Origin: Streptomyces albospinus
Lineage (GTDB): Bacteria; Actinomycetota; Actinomycetes; Streptomycetales; Streptomycetaceae
NCBI RefSeq assembly: GCF_014648695.1
Contig: NZ_BMRP01000040.1
Span: 1 to 50,296, forward strand
Direction of reading: 5' to 3'
Length of the DNA: 50,296 nt
The position numbers were made by a program, and so were the translations under genes. The notes beneath the pieces were generated by a model. The model saw only the letters and a list, made by a program, of their open reading frames with translations, was not told the origin of the DNA and did no database searches. Numbering within the stretch: the first letter of the stretch is position 1; each line of letters starts with the position of its first letter. Shown here in pieces: positions 6,954-15,961 of the stretch.

Positions 6954-8423
6954 CTACTTGCCGAGCAGCCCGGCCATCCACGCCTCGACCTCGTCCGACC
7001 GGCGCGGCAGCGCCGCCGACAGGTTGCGGTTGCCGTCCTCCGTCACCAGGAGGTCGTCCTCGATCCGGACGCCGATGCCGCGGTACTCCTCCGGGACGGT
7101 CAGGTCGTCCGCCTGGAAGTACAGACCCGGCTCGACGGTCAGCACCATGCCGGGCTCCAGCGTGCCGTTGACGTACGCCTCGGTACGGGCCGCGGCGCAG
7201 TCGTGGACGTCCAGGCCGAGCATGTGGCCGGTGCCGTGCAGCGTCCAGCGGCGCTGGAGACCCAGCTCCAGGACGCGCTCGACCGGTCCCTCGACCAGGC
7301 CCCACTCGACCAGCTTCTCGGCGAGCACCCGCTGCGCCGCGTCGTGGAAGTCGCGGTAGGCGGCGCCCGGCTTGACCGCCGCGATGCCCGCCTCCTGGGC
7401 CTCGTACACCGCGTCGTAGATCTTGCGCTGGAGGTCGGTGTACCGGCCGTTGATCGGCAGGGTGCGGGTGACGTCCGCGGTGTAGAGGGTGGTGGTCTCC
7501 ACGCCCGCGTCCAGCAGCAGCAGCTCGCCGGAGCGGACCGCGCCGTCGTTGCGGACCCAGTGCAGGGTGGTGGCGTGCGGCCCGGCGGCGCAGATGGAGC
7601 CGTAGCCGATGTCGTTGCCCTCGACGCGGGCGCGCAGGAAGAAGGTGCCCTCGATGTAGCGCTCGCTGGTCGCCTCGGCCCTGTCCAGGACCTTGACGAC
7701 GTCCTCGAAGCCGCGCACGGTCGAGTCCACGGCCTTCTGGAGCTCGCCGATCTCGAACTCGTCCTTGACCGCCCGTGCTTCGGAGAGATACACCCGCAGC
7801 TCTTCGTCGCGCTCCGCGGTCACCTTGTCGCGCAGCGCCTCCTGGACCCCGGCGTCATGGCCGCGGACGACGCGGACCGGGCCGGTGGCCTCCTTGAGCG
7901 CGCCGGTCAGCTCCCGGACGTCCTTGCAGGCGACGCCCAGCAGCGCCGCGGACTCGCTCAGGCCGTGCCGGCGGCCCACCCACAGCTCGCCCATTCCGTT
8001 CAGCCAGAACTCGCCGTTCTCGCGGTTCGAGCGGGGCAGCCGGTAGATCGTCGCGTCGTGGCCGTCGGCCCCGTCGCGGGGCTCCAGGACGAGGACGCTG
8101 TCATCGGTCTGGTCGCCGGTGAGGTAGACGTACTCCGTCGAGGCGCGGAAGGCGTACTCGGTGTCGTTGGAGCGGGTCTTGAGGTTGCCCGCCGGGATCA
8201 CCAGGCGCTCGCCGGGGAAGCGGGCGGACAGCGCCGCGCGGCGGCGGGCGGCGTTCGGCGCCTGCTCGATCGGCTGTAGGTCGCGCAGCTCGGTGTCGGC
8301 CCAGCCGCTTTTCATGTTCGCCGCGAGCTCGTCCGATACGCCCGGGTACAGGCCGTTCTTGCGCTGCTTGATCGGCTGCTCTTCCTCGTCCGGGGTCTCC
8401 GGCGTGAGCTCGTCGGTCACCAT
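6954..8423 (-). CDS. pepP: Xaa-Pro aminopeptidase (aminopeptidase P, M24B)
   Basis: A 489-aa cytoplasmic metallopeptidase that removes the N-terminal residue before proline. The N-terminal creatinase-like domain covers about residues 50-190 (FPGERLVIPAGNLKTRSNDT, VLEPRDG). The C-terminal pita-bread M24 domain carries the expected dimetal ligands: Asp in LLLLDAGVE, Asp in YTADVTRTLP, His in HGTGHMLGLDVHD, Glu in VLTVEPGLYF and Glu in GVRIEDDLLVT. The ATG at 8423 follows AAAAGGAGG, an excellent ribosome site. It is monocistronic, ends at a bidirectional terminator and lies 125 bp downstream of the PP2C gene on the same strand. Length and motifs are normal for the family. Confidence 0.95.
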   Translation of the reverse strand: MVTDELTPETPDEEEQPIKQRKNGLYPGVSDELAANMKSGWADTELRDLQPIEQAPNAARRRAALSARFPGERLVIPAGNLKTRSNDTEYAFRASTEYVYLTGDQTDDSVLVLEPRDGADGHDATIYRLPRSNRENGEFWLNGMGELWVGRRHGLSESAALLGVACKDVRELTGALKEATGPVRVVRGHDAGVQEALRDKVTAERDEELRVYLSEARAVKDEFEIGELQKAVDSTVRGFEDVVKVLDRAEATSERYIEGTFFLRARVEGNDIGYGSICAAGPHATTLHWVRNDGAVRSGELLLLDAGVETTTLYTADVTRTLPINGRYTDLQRKIYDAVYEAQEAGIAAVKPGAAYRDFHDAAQRVLAEKLVEWGLVEGPVERVLELGLQRRWTLHGTGHMLGLDVHDCAAARTEAYVNGTLEPGMVLTVEPGLYFQADDLTVPEEYRGIGVRIEDDLLVTEDGNRNLSAALPRRSDEVEAWMAGLLGK

Positions 8424-8548
8424 GCCTCCTTTTAAGGATTTCAAGACTGAACCGCATTCCATCGTAAGTGCGTACGGAAAACCGTCCAGAGGCATGAAGG
8501 TGTGACTTCTCCGGCATTGTGGCCTTGGGATGCCCGGCTGCGTGGCCG

Positions 8549-10093
8549 CTACTCCTCGAAATGTGCCGCGAGCAGCACCACATCCTCCTCCGAGGAGGGG
8601 TCGTCCAGCCCCTGGGGCAGCATCACCCGCAGGATGTGGTCGACGACCGCCTCCGGGTCGTGCCGGATCGCCCGGGGTACGCCCGCGGCTGCGGAGTGCA
8701 GCCGGGCGAAGGCGCGGTCCATGGGCTCGCCGGTGCGGTGCAGCAGCCCGTCGCTGTAGAGGAGCAGGGTCTCGCCGGGGGCCGGTTCGATCTCCACGCT
8801 GGGCGCCTCCCAGCAGGCCAGCATGCCCAGCGGCGCGGACAGCGAGGTCTCCACGAACTCGGTCCGCAGATCGCCGAGGATCACCGGCGGGCAGTGCCCG
8901 GCCCCGGCCAGCAGCAGCTTGCGAGGGGCGGGCCCCCCGACACCGTCGACCCCGTCCGGCAGCACGGCCGCGGGCGCCGCGCCCGGCGGCTCGCTGAAGG
9001 CGAACAGCGCGGTGGCGCTGCGGGCGGGCTCGGTCAGCCGCATCAGCAGTTCGAGATCGGAGAGCACCGCGACCGGGTCCTCGCCCTCCATGACGGCGTA
9101 GGCGCGCAGCGACGCCCGCAGCCGTCCCATGGCGGCCACCGCGCTCGGCCCGGACCCGGTGACCGAGCCGACGGCCAGGCCCAGCGCGCCGTCCGGCAGC
9201 GGCAGCGCGTCGTACCAGTCGCCGCCGCCGCGCGGCCCGGTGCCGTGCCGCACCGCCAGCCGCACGCCCGGGATCCGCGGCAGCCGGCTGGGCAGCAGCT
9301 CCGCGCGCAGCGTGCGGGCGGCCCGCCGGCTGCGGTGGAGCTCCAGGAGCCGGGCGAGGTGCTCGGAGGCGTGGGTGCGGTAGAGGCCGACGAGATGGCG
9401 CTGGCGTTCGCTGGGCTCGGCGGGCTCGTCGTAGAGCCAGACCGCGGCGCCGGTCCGGCCGACGGGGTCGGCGGTGAGCGATACGGCGTAACTGGCGGCG
9501 TATCCGAGGCGCGCGGCGACCTCGCGGAGGCGGGGGTCGAGGTCCTTCTCGCCGGGGATGTCCGGTTCGGCGATCTCGGTACACGCGCCCGGCCCGGTGT
9601 CGTCGCCGGGCTCGGGGAGGCCGTCCAGTATCCGCGCGTACGACAGCGCGCGGCGCGGCACGGTCTCGATGTGGCCGATCTCGGCGTGGCCCAGGCCGAG
9701 GCCGACGGTGGTTTCGGGGCCGAGCCCGTCGGCCGGCGCCAGCACGACCAGTCCGCGGCGCGCGCCGACGAGCGCGGCGCCGGCCCGCAGGAGTTCGTGG
9801 AGGGCGTCCTCCAAGGTGCGGGTGCGGGCGAGCTGTTCGGTGAGGTCGTGCAGGGTGCTGAGGTCGGAGATCCAACCGGCCAGTCGGTCCTGTACGGCGG
9901 CGATCCGGTCGACGGAGGAGAGGTCGGGGGAGCCGTCCCGGGGGGTGTGCGCGGAGGCGTCGGACGGGCTGTCAGAAGAGCTGTCGGCAGAGGTGTCAGC
10001 AGGGTTGTTCGTCGCGCGCGGGTCGCTAGTGTGCGCGGGAGCGGGGAGAGCTGGTTCGATTCCAGCCACTTTCGGTACGTGTGGGGCGCTCAT
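8549..10093 (-). CDS. GAF-PP2C (SpoIIE-type) serine phosphatase
   Basis: About 514 aa from the ATG at 10093. After a Ser/Asp/Pro-rich N-terminus comes a GAF-like domain (about 70-260; DLTEQLARTRTLEDALHELL, LVGARRGLVVLAPADG), then a linker helix (SRRAARTLRAELLPSRLP) and a SpoIIE/RsbU phosphatase domain. Its motifs are visible: RGGGDWYDALPLPDG, VGSVTGSG, LLLAGAGHCPPVI, LLLYSDGL and SSEEDVVLLAAHF. Several acidic metal ligands are kept, although VGSVTGSG replaces the usual GDVxGHG, so activity may be altered. Such proteins dephosphorylate anti-anti-sigma factors in partner-switching stress pathways. An in-frame start 89 codons upstream (10360) exists, but that stretch has codon use unlike Streptomyces genes. 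Confidence 0.85.
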   Translation of the reverse strand: MSAPHVPKVAGIEPALPAPAHTSDPRATNNPADTSADSSSDSPSDASAHTPRDGSPDLSSVDRIAAVQDRLAGWISDLSTLHDLTEQLARTRTLEDALHELLRAGAALVGARRGLVVLAPADGLGPETTVGLGLGHAEIGHIETVPRRALSYARILDGLPEPGDDTGPGACTEIAEPDIPGEKDLDPRLREVAARLGYAASYAVSLTADPVGRTGAAVWLYDEPAEPSERQRHLVGLYRTHASEHLARLLELHRSRRAARTLRAELLPSRLPRIPGVRLAVRHGTGPRGGGDWYDALPLPDGALGLAVGSVTGSGPSAVAAMGRLRASLRAYAVMEGEDPVAVLSDLELLMRLTEPARSATALFAFSEPPGAAPAAVLPDGVDGVGGPAPRKLLLAGAGHCPPVILGDLRTEFVETSLSAPLGMLACWEAPSVEIEPAPGETLLLYSDGLLHRTGEPMDRAFARLHSAAAGVPRAIRHDPEAVVDHILRVMLPQGLDDPSSEEDVVLLAAHFEE

Positions 10094-10826
10094 GGCCGAC
10101 AACCCACGTCGTGCCAGACGAAACCCCAGGTCAGGCCGCAGATTCGTAGGGAGTGCGGCAATTCGTTGAGTGATGTTGTGCGGTACGTTTGGCCGCTCAA
10201 TTTCCTCAATAGCATCGCAAACCCCCATGTCATGCTGCTCCGCTATCAATGCCTCCACATGTACACGCACCGGTGATGTGATGTCCAGCATTGTCCCGAT
10301 GGGGTTTGTGGTGTCAACGAGGTCTGTAGATTGGCCTGAAAACAGCCCCCCGAGCGTCAATTTGAGGTCGACTGACGGCGATCAACAGCGCGTCATATCC
10401 ACCGTGGCGGGTACGTACTCGGAGAGGTGCCGGGCCAGTTGGGGCCGCACCGGAACTCTCCGGCGGGCACCGGCGTCCTATACGGCGACGACCGCGACGC
10501 ACTCCCTGGTGGCGGGATGGCACTCAGGAAGCGCAAGCGCCATGCGCGCGCCACCCCCCGCCACGTTCCACGCTCGGCGTACGGCGTGATGCGCTGCCTC
10601 GTACACGGGGTGACCAGAGATCCACGTGTGGTGATCGATGCGCGAACGACCTCCGGGTCGCACAACCAGGTCGGCCGACCGAACCGCACGACCCAGGCCG
10701 CAGCACGACGACGTACCGGCCTGAAGCAGCACAACGGCATGTGAACGGCATGCGCAACGGTGCCCAGGCACCGGCATGCAGTGCGATGGACCAGCCCTCG
10801 GCGTTTACGGAAAGGAACGAGCGCTC
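10094..10826. other. 733-bp intergenic region, relatively AT-rich
   Basis: This gap separates the divergent PP2C and primase-polymerase-like genes. The part at 10094-10400 is clearly lower in GC than flanking genes, with third-position GC near 50 percent in every frame, so open frames here are unconvincing. It contains the direct repeat AACGGCATG (10733, 10744) and the palindrome at 10758-10773. I see no RNA gene. Confidence 0.6.
10758..10773. promoter_or_regulatory. Perfect 16-bp palindrome upstream of primase-polymerase-like gene
   Basis: CGGTGCC-CA-GGCACCG is a 7-bp perfect dyad with a 2-bp centre, 53 bp before the start codon and flanked on both sides by GCATGC. It is suited to a dimeric regulator; the identity of that regulator is unknown. 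Confidence 0.4.
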
Positions 10827-11537
10827 ATGCGCGAGATCCTCGGAAGGCGACGCAAGCCCCTGTTCCGGCGCAGCGGCAGGTCGGCGCTGCTCGGCGCGGC
10901 GCTCCACTGCGCCACCGAGTGGCAATGGCCCGTACTCCCGGGTGTGGGGCTCCGGCCCGCCGGCCGCCCGTCGGGCGGCGCCCGGCTCGGCCTCGGCGAG
11001 CGGGCCGCCCGCCGGTGCAGCTGCCCCGACCCGGACTGCGCGGTGCCCGGCGCGCACCCCTTCGACCCCGGCCTGCTGGCGGCCACCACCGATGCCCGGA
11101 TGGTGCGGTGGTGGTGGGCCAACCGCCCGGATGCCCCGATCGTCCTCGCCACCGGGGGCCGCGCGCCGTGCGCGGTCAGCCTCCCGGCCGTCGCCGGGGC
11201 CCGCGCGCTGGCCGCCCTGGACCACTTCGGCGTGCGCACCGGCCCCGTGGTGGCCACCCCCACCCGCTGGTCACTGCTCGTATCGCCGTACGGGCTACCG
11301 GAGTTGGGCGAGCTGCTGCACTCCCAGGACTGGGTGCCCAGCTCGCTGCGCTTCCACGGCGAGGGCGGCTATCTGGTGCTCCCGCCCTCTCCGACCGGCG
11401 CCGGGAAGGTCCGCTGGGAGCGCCCGCCGGCCGCCACCCCGGCCGCGCCCTGGCTGCCGAAGGTGGCCACGATCGTCGACGCGCTGGTCATGGCGAGCAC
11501 CGGCACGCCGGACGGCGGCAGCCGGCTCGCGTACTGA
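10827..11537 (+). CDS. Bifunctional primase/polymerase N-terminal domain protein (degenerate)
   Basis: A 236-aa protein resembling the N-terminal prim-pol domain proteins of Streptomyces. Visible segments are LLGAALHCATEWQWPVLPGV, a CSCPDPDCAVPGAHPF cysteine cluster, WWWANRPDAPIVLATG and the C-terminal FHGEGGYLVLPPS. The acidic DxD metal-binding motif expected of an active archaeo-eukaryotic primase is replaced by CAVSLPAV, so catalytic activity is doubtful, unlike the second copy at 19832. The ATG at 10827 follows AAAGGA. Its role is unknown; it could be regulatory or structural. Confidence 0.75.
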   Translation: MREILGRRRKPLFRRSGRSALLGAALHCATEWQWPVLPGVGLRPAGRPSGGARLGLGERAARRCSCPDPDCAVPGAHPFDPGLLAATTDARMVRWWWANRPDAPIVLATGGRAPCAVSLPAVAGARALAALDHFGVRTGPVVATPTRWSLLVSPYGLPELGELLHSQDWVPSSLRFHGEGGYLVLPPSPTGAGKVRWERPPAATPAAPWLPKVATIVDALVMASTGTPDGGSRLAY

Positions 11538-11777
11538 GCGGAGGTCGTACGGGGACGCCGGGTGGCCGGAAGGCGGGCGGATCCGATTCATCCGTACGGG
11601 TGTGAGGGGCCCGGCCGACTACGGAAAATGGGTGTGCGGGCACCTGGTGCCACCCCCGCGGCCCGATAGGTTCGGCGCACCGTCCGGCAGTGCCGACGGC
11701 ATTTTCTTCACTTTCTTCACCTGCCTCGCCGTCCTGTGCGTTCACCGCATCCCTCGTATCTCTCGCAAGTGGGTCCC

Positions 11778-12419
11778 ATGCAGCGTGCGCGGATTCTCCG
11801 CCTCACCGGGCTCGCCGGCACCGCCGTGCTCGCCCTCGTCGTTCCTCTGGCCGCCGCGACGGCGGGCCCGGTGGATACGTTCCTCACCTCGGACGCACCG
11901 GGCGCCTCCGCGGAACGGCCCGCCGGGAAGGCCGCATCGGCCGATACCGGGGCAGGGCATGCCAAGACCGCCCGGCGGGCCGGTGCGCCCCGGGGCCCCG
12001 CCGACCCGCTCGCCGACCTCGGCCTCCCGCTCCTCTCCGGCGCCCGCACCACCCACTGCGGCCCCGAACTCACCGCCCCGCAGGGCGTCACGGCCCAGAC
12101 CTGCGTCCTCGCCGAGAACGGGCGGACCTGGGGGCGCACGTACTACCGCAACACGACGGGTGAAGACCTGCGCGCCGTGTTGACGCTGCTGCGGCCGGAC
12201 GGCCGGACGGTCCAGGTGAACTGCGAGGTGCCGGCGGGCGATGCGCCGGGCGTCTGTGAGACGCCGAGCGGCGCGACGGTGCGCAAGGCGGGGCTCCTGT
12301 ACGGAGCGGTGGCGGAGATCTCCGATGCGGCGGGGGAGCGGCTGCTGCTGCGCTCCGGCGGCAACTCGGCGCCGGGCGGCGGGGATTCGGGGCCGGGCGG
12401 GACGGGCGGGGGGCGCTGA
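11778..12419 (+). CDS. Secreted protein with four cysteines, unknown function
   Basis: A 213-aa protein with a Sec-type signal peptide at about residues 1-33 (MQRARILRLTGLAGTAVLAL, then Ala-rich to a likely AxA cleavage site). The mature part has a low-complexity Ala/Gly/Pro region and then a folded-looking domain with four cysteines (HCGPEL, QTCVLAENG, VNCEVPAG, GVCETPSG), probably two disulfides. It ends in a Gly-rich tail. The start at 11778 places the basic n-region directly at the N-terminus. It resembles small secreted Streptomyces proteins of unknown role and is followed by a strong hairpin. Confidence 0.7.
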   Translation: MQRARILRLTGLAGTAVLALVVPLAAATAGPVDTFLTSDAPGASAERPAGKAASADTGAGHAKTARRAGAPRGPADPLADLGLPLLSGARTTHCGPELTAPQGVTAQTCVLAENGRTWGRTYYRNTTGEDLRAVLTLLRPDGRTVQVNCEVPAGDAPGVCETPSGATVRKAGLLYGAVAEISDAAGERLLLRSGGNSAPGGGDSGPGGTGGGR

Positions 12420-12468
12420 CGGCCGCGGCCGGCGCCCGGGAAGATCGTCCGGCGCCGGGCATGGAAGC

Positions 12469-12508
12469 GCCCGGTCGCTGGCGACGGGGGATGCACCAGC
12501 GACCGGGC
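12469..12508. terminator. Bidirectional terminator hairpin
   Basis: GCCCGGTCGCTGG (12469-12481) and CCAGCGACCGGGC (12496-12508) form a perfect 13-bp stem with a 14-nt loop between convergent genes. The bases at 12510-12655 beyond it are AT-richer and hold nothing recognisable. Confidence 0.8.
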
Positions 12509-12655
12509 TTCTAGAACCGTAACAAGAGATCGGCGGTTCGCAAATTCGATCGTGGAATTCCGGACGCCGATTTACCGGTAGGTACCGGGAGTTGCGCCGG
12601 GCGCTGTGACGGGTGTCACTTCCAAGATCGCTTCGTCGTCACCGCCGCGTCACTG

Positions 12656-13624
12656 TCAGCTCAGGGTGACCTGACGGTTGGTGAGGCCGCCGCGCGACCG
12701 GCGCTCCTCCGGGGTCAGCGGGGTGTCCGTGGCGAGTGCCTTGGCCAGCCGCTCCTCGAAGGCCGCGGCCGGTCCGGCGACGTCCTCGGCGCTCATGGAG
12801 GACGGCAGGTCCCAGACCGGGACGACCAGGCCGTGGGCGCGGAAGGAGCCGACCAGCCGGGTGCCCTCGCCCAGCGAGGCGGTGCCGGCCGCGTGCAGCC
12901 GGGCGAGCGCGTCGAGCAGCTTCTCCTCCGGGTACGAGGTGACCCAGCGCAGGTGGTTCTTCTCCGGGGCCTCGCACCAGTACGCGCCCTCCAGACCCGG
13001 GATCCGGGCGGTCGGGATGGCCGCGGCGTTGGCCCGTTCCAGAGAGGCGGCGACCTCGCCGGTGGCGTTCTCGGCGTTCTCCACCCAGAACTCGAAGCCG
13101 GTGTGGACGGTCGGCTCAAAAGGTGCGCCCAGGTCGAGCAGATCCTGGAGCCGCGGCCCGTCGGCGGCGGCCCGCCCGGCGGTGACCGGATTGCCCGGCT
13201 CGGTGGTCAGCGCGCGCTGGAGGGTGTCGGCGAGGTCCCGGCTGATGTCCCCCGAGGCGGTGTCGTTCTGGAGGCCGAGCAGCACCGCGCCGTTGTCCCG
13301 GCGCAGCGCGGGCCAGGCCATCGGGAGCACGGTGGCCAGCGTCACCGAGGGCACGCCCTCCGGGAGCCCGCCCTTCAGCGTCAACTCGGCCGTGGCGGCG
13401 GGCACCAGCTCGCGCAGCGCCACCCAGTCGCACTCACCGGGCAGCCCCTCGAAGGGCCGCTGGACGAGCTCGGTGGCGGCATGTGCCGCCTGCCGCCCGT
13501 GACATGCCTTGTAACGGCGGCCGGAACCACACGGGCAGGGTTCCCGGGCGCCGACCACGGGCACCTCGCCGCCCTTGAACTGTGCTGCGGCGGCCTGCGG
13601 CTGGGGACGGCGTTTCTTGGCCAT
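12656..13624 (-). CDS. DUF5926 family protein with SEC-C zinc motif
   Basis: A 322-aa protein. Near the N-terminus is a SEC-C-type zinc motif, C30-x-C32-x8-C41-H42 (EPCPCGSGRRYKACHG), preceded by the basic leader MAKKRRPQPQ. The rest matches the DUF5926 layout conserved in actinobacteria (LRELVPAATAELTLKGG, LDLGAPFEPTVHTGFEFWVE, WCEAPEKNHLRWVTSYPEE, VVPVWDLP). SEC-C motifs in other proteins mediate protein binding, for example of SecA to SecB; the role here is unknown. The ATG at 13624 is preceded by AGGAGAG. It is the last of three same-strand genes with the ATPase and the GDPD. Confidence 0.85.
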   Translation of the reverse strand: MAKKRRPQPQAAAAQFKGGEVPVVGAREPCPCGSGRRYKACHGRQAAHAATELVQRPFEGLPGECDWVALRELVPAATAELTLKGGLPEGVPSVTLATVLPMAWPALRRDNGAVLLGLQNDTASGDISRDLADTLQRALTTEPGNPVTAGRAAADGPRLQDLLDLGAPFEPTVHTGFEFWVENAENATGEVAASLERANAAAIPTARIPGLEGAYWCEAPEKNHLRWVTSYPEEKLLDALARLHAAGTASLGEGTRLVGSFRAHGLVVPVWDLPSSMSAEDVAGPAAAFEERLAKALATDTPLTPEERRSRGGLTNRQVTLS

Positions 13625-13821
13625 GGCGACGGTGTCTCTCCTGGTCGATCCTGCACGTACGGACGCGTTTCGGCGCGAGCCTAGAGGATCGCGTACGAAG
13701 GTGCGGTGCAGGCGCCGACCGGGTGCGGCGTGCCGCGATCGCGGCAGCCCTGCCGCCGTGTCGGCCCGGTGCGTCGGCTCGCCGCGCCGTCACACCGGCG
13801 CGGCGGCGGGCCGGATCGCCG

Positions 13822-14445
13822 TCACGTCAGATCGTCGAAGTCCGGGAACGCCAGGCCCGGAGTCCCGTTCGGGCGCAGGGCGTTGTGGCCGTTCCGGTTC
13901 GTCCCGTTCTTCCGGAGCGAGAGCGGGAGATCGGTTGTCAGGTCCACGCGCGTAGCGAAAGCGCCCTGAAGGGAGAGTGCCGCCCAGACCGTCACCTCGC
14001 CGGGCGCGGTGTCGCGCACGCCCCAGTCCTTGGCGAGCGAGCGGATGATCGCCAGGCCCCGGCCGCCGCGCGCGGTGACCGAAGGAGTGGCCGGAACCGG
14101 GCGGGTCGGACCGCCGCCGTCGGTGACCGCGACGGTCAACCGGCCCTGGCCGTCGATGCGCCAGGAGGCGCGGACGCATGCGTACGGTGCGTTCCGGGAC
14201 GGTTCCCGGGCGGCGTCCGGTGCGGACTCCGGCGACCGGTCCTCGTATATCGGACGCGCATGCCGGCACGCATTGCTCAGCAGTTCCGAAAGGACCAGGA
14301 CCGCGTCATCGACGACGGTGTCCTGAACTCCACTTGCCAACAGCTCTTCTCGCATGCGTCGCCTGGCCATGCCCACACCCGCTGGACCATGAGGTACGGC
14401 CATGATCGACGACGTCGGCACCTCTTGTGCCACCACCAACGCCAC
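13822..14445 (-). CDS. RsbW-like ATP-binding protein (HATPase_c_2)
   Basis: About 207 aa from a GTG at 14445, chosen because AAAGGAGG lies 8 bp upstream. It carries a GHKL fold of the anti-sigma/RsbW type: N-box VLVLSELLSNACRHA, G1 box VAVTDGGGPTRP, then RGGRGLAIIRSLAKDWGV. An insertion rich in Asp/Ser/Pro separates the N-box from the next strand. Streptomyces genomes encode dozens of such stand-alone ATPases, thought to act as anti-sigma kinases or in partner switching with PP2C proteins such as that at 8549. No cognate anti-anti-sigma gene is adjacent. Confidence 0.85.
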   Translation of the reverse strand: MALVVAQEVPTSSIMAVPHGPAGVGMARRRMREELLASGVQDTVVDDAVLVLSELLSNACRHARPIYEDRSPESAPDAAREPSRNAPYACVRASWRIDGQGRLTVAVTDGGGPTRPVPATPSVTARGGRGLAIIRSLAKDWGVRDTAPGEVTVWAALSLQGAFATRVDLTTDLPLSLRKNGTNRNGHNALRPNGTPGLAFPDFDDLT

Positions 14446-14585
14446 CCCCGAGACCTCCTTTGCCCCACGCCACGGGATGAATGCCCCAATGGACTGGACC
14501 GGAAACCGGCCAATCGGCACGCGGTGACGCACTCGATACCGGCATATACGGGCCGAATGCGCCGGAGCACACCCTGTGATGAGCC

Positions 14586-15452
14586 CTACCCAAGGCCCAG
14601 TTGGCTTCGTACCTCTTTGGGCCGGTTCGTAATGACCGCGTCCACGCCCAACTCCTGGCACAGTTCGACATCGGACGGGTCGTTGACCGTCCAGACGTGG
14701 ACCTGGTGGCCCGCACGGTGGGCCTTGGCGACGTATTCGGGGTGCGCGCGCAGGATGCGGACGCCGGGGCCCGCGATGCCCACACCGGGCGGCAGCCGGC
14801 CGTCGCGGTGGCGCGGGGTGAGGAATTGCATCAGGTAGACGCCGGGGATGTCGGGCGCCGCGGCCCGTACGCGGTGCAGCGAGCGCGCCGAGAAGCTCAT
14901 GACCCGGACCTGCGGGGTCCAGTCGGCGCCGGTGGCCGGTTTCGTGTGGCCGAAGCGGGCGAGCAGTTCCACCAGCCGCTCCTCCACCTGTCCGGCCCAG
15001 CGCGTCGGATGTTTGGTCTCGATGGCCAATTCGACCCGCCGGTCCGCGTCCGCGACCAGTTCCAGCAGCCGCTCCAGCGTCAGTACGGACGTCCGCTCGG
15101 GGTCGTCGGTCTGCCGGTCCGGCTCCTCGGTCGGGTCCACGGCCCGGCCCGCCGCCTCCAGGTCGTCCTTCCAGGACCCGAAGTCGAGCGCCGCGAGATC
15201 GGCCAGTTCCAGCGCGGAGACCGCGCCGCGTCCGTTGGACGTGCGGTTCACCCGCCGGTCGTGCACGCAGACCAGATGGCCGTCCGCGGTCAGCCGGACA
15301 TCGCACTCCAGGGCGTCCGCCCCGGCCTCGATCGCCTTGCGGTAGGCGGCCAGGGTGTGCTCCGGCGCGTCTTCGGAGGCGCCGCGATGGGCGATGACGG
15401 AAATGGCGGGACGACCCGGACGGACGTCCTGGGCGGGGCGTGCATAGGTCAC
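14586..15452 (-). CDS. Glycerophosphodiester phosphodiesterase
   Basis: A 288-aa GDPD of the GlpQ/UgpQ type, hydrolysing glycerophosphodiesters to glycerol-3-phosphate and an alcohol. The catalytic and metal residues are visible: His22 in IAHRGASEDAPEHT, Glu49 and Asp51 in ALECDVRLTADG, His64 in VCVHD; the barrel ends with VHVWTVNDPSDVELCQELGVDAVITNRP. There is no signal peptide, so it is cytoplasmic. The GTG at 15452 gives an N-terminus that begins just before the first barrel strand; the ribosome site is weak and a start further upstream is possible. It runs in the same direction as the RsbW-like gene 140 bp on. Confidence 0.9.
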   Translation of the reverse strand: MTYARPAQDVRPGRPAISVIAHRGASEDAPEHTLAAYRKAIEAGADALECDVRLTADGHLVCVHDRRVNRTSNGRGAVSALELADLAALDFGSWKDDLEAAGRAVDPTEEPDRQTDDPERTSVLTLERLLELVADADRRVELAIETKHPTRWAGQVEERLVELLARFGHTKPATGADWTPQVRVMSFSARSLHRVRAAAPDIPGVYLMQFLTPRHRDGRLPPGVGIAGPGVRILRAHPEYVAKAHRAGHQVHVWTVNDPSDVELCQELGVDAVITNRPKEVRSQLGLG

Positions 15453-15961
15453 CGCGTTATCGTGCCATCCGCCGCGCCGGGCCCGCCCGCCCGTACGGTC
15501 CCCGCCTGCCCGTACGCGACCACGGGTGCTTTTTCGCCGAGTGTCCTCGCAGAATGTCGTTGATACCGGCAATGCCCACAATGACCGTGATGACCGTGAT
15601 GTCGATTACATCGCTGATGGGGGCAATGCAGGCAATGCCGGCACTTCGGTACGTCTGGCGTAAAGGGTGGGAGGCAAGTCACAGGCTCGGCTTACGGTGC
15701 TCTGACGGGCAATGGGAAAGGCTGGGACGGAGACTCGGCTGTGCTGGTCGGAGCGCCGTTCCGGCGCTGCCGCGCCGGGGGCGGGCCGGGCGATCGGGGC
15801 CCGGCACGGGCTCAGGACGCCGGTCCGTGCGCACGGACCGGGAAAGACGGGGGCGGACGGCCGGGACTCGCCCGGAGCGGCGGGATCCCGGATGCTGGAG
15901 TACCGGACTCCGGTCCCCCGGACCAGAAGGGCCGTGAAGCAAGCTGACTGAGGAGAGAGCT
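15453..15961. other. 509-bp divergent intergenic region with short imperfect repeats
   Basis: This region lies between the GDPD and protease genes, which are divergent. At about 15566-15645 it has a run of imperfect repeats (GGCAATGC, the tandem pair TGACCGTGA, a second GGCAATGC) and a GATGT/ACATC dyad near 15600. No convincing gene, tRNA or promoter consensus was found. The protease ribosome site is at its right edge. Confidence 0.5.

Noticed and set aside
10050..10066. A tRNA T-arm look-alike (GCTGG-TTCGATT-CCAGC).
   Set aside because: No acceptor, D-arm or anticodon stem is found around it, and it lies inside the N-terminal coding part of the PP2C gene.
10094..10360. An 89-codon N-terminal extension of the PP2C phosphatase.
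   Set aside because: Third-position GC is about 50 percent, unlike all neighbouring genes, and the ATG at 10093 gives a normal protein; the extension is better read as promoter region.
10427..10744. A 105-codon plus-strand frame in the gap before the prim-pol-like gene.
   Set aside because: No ribosome site, Arg-rich random-looking composition and overlap with regulatory repeats.
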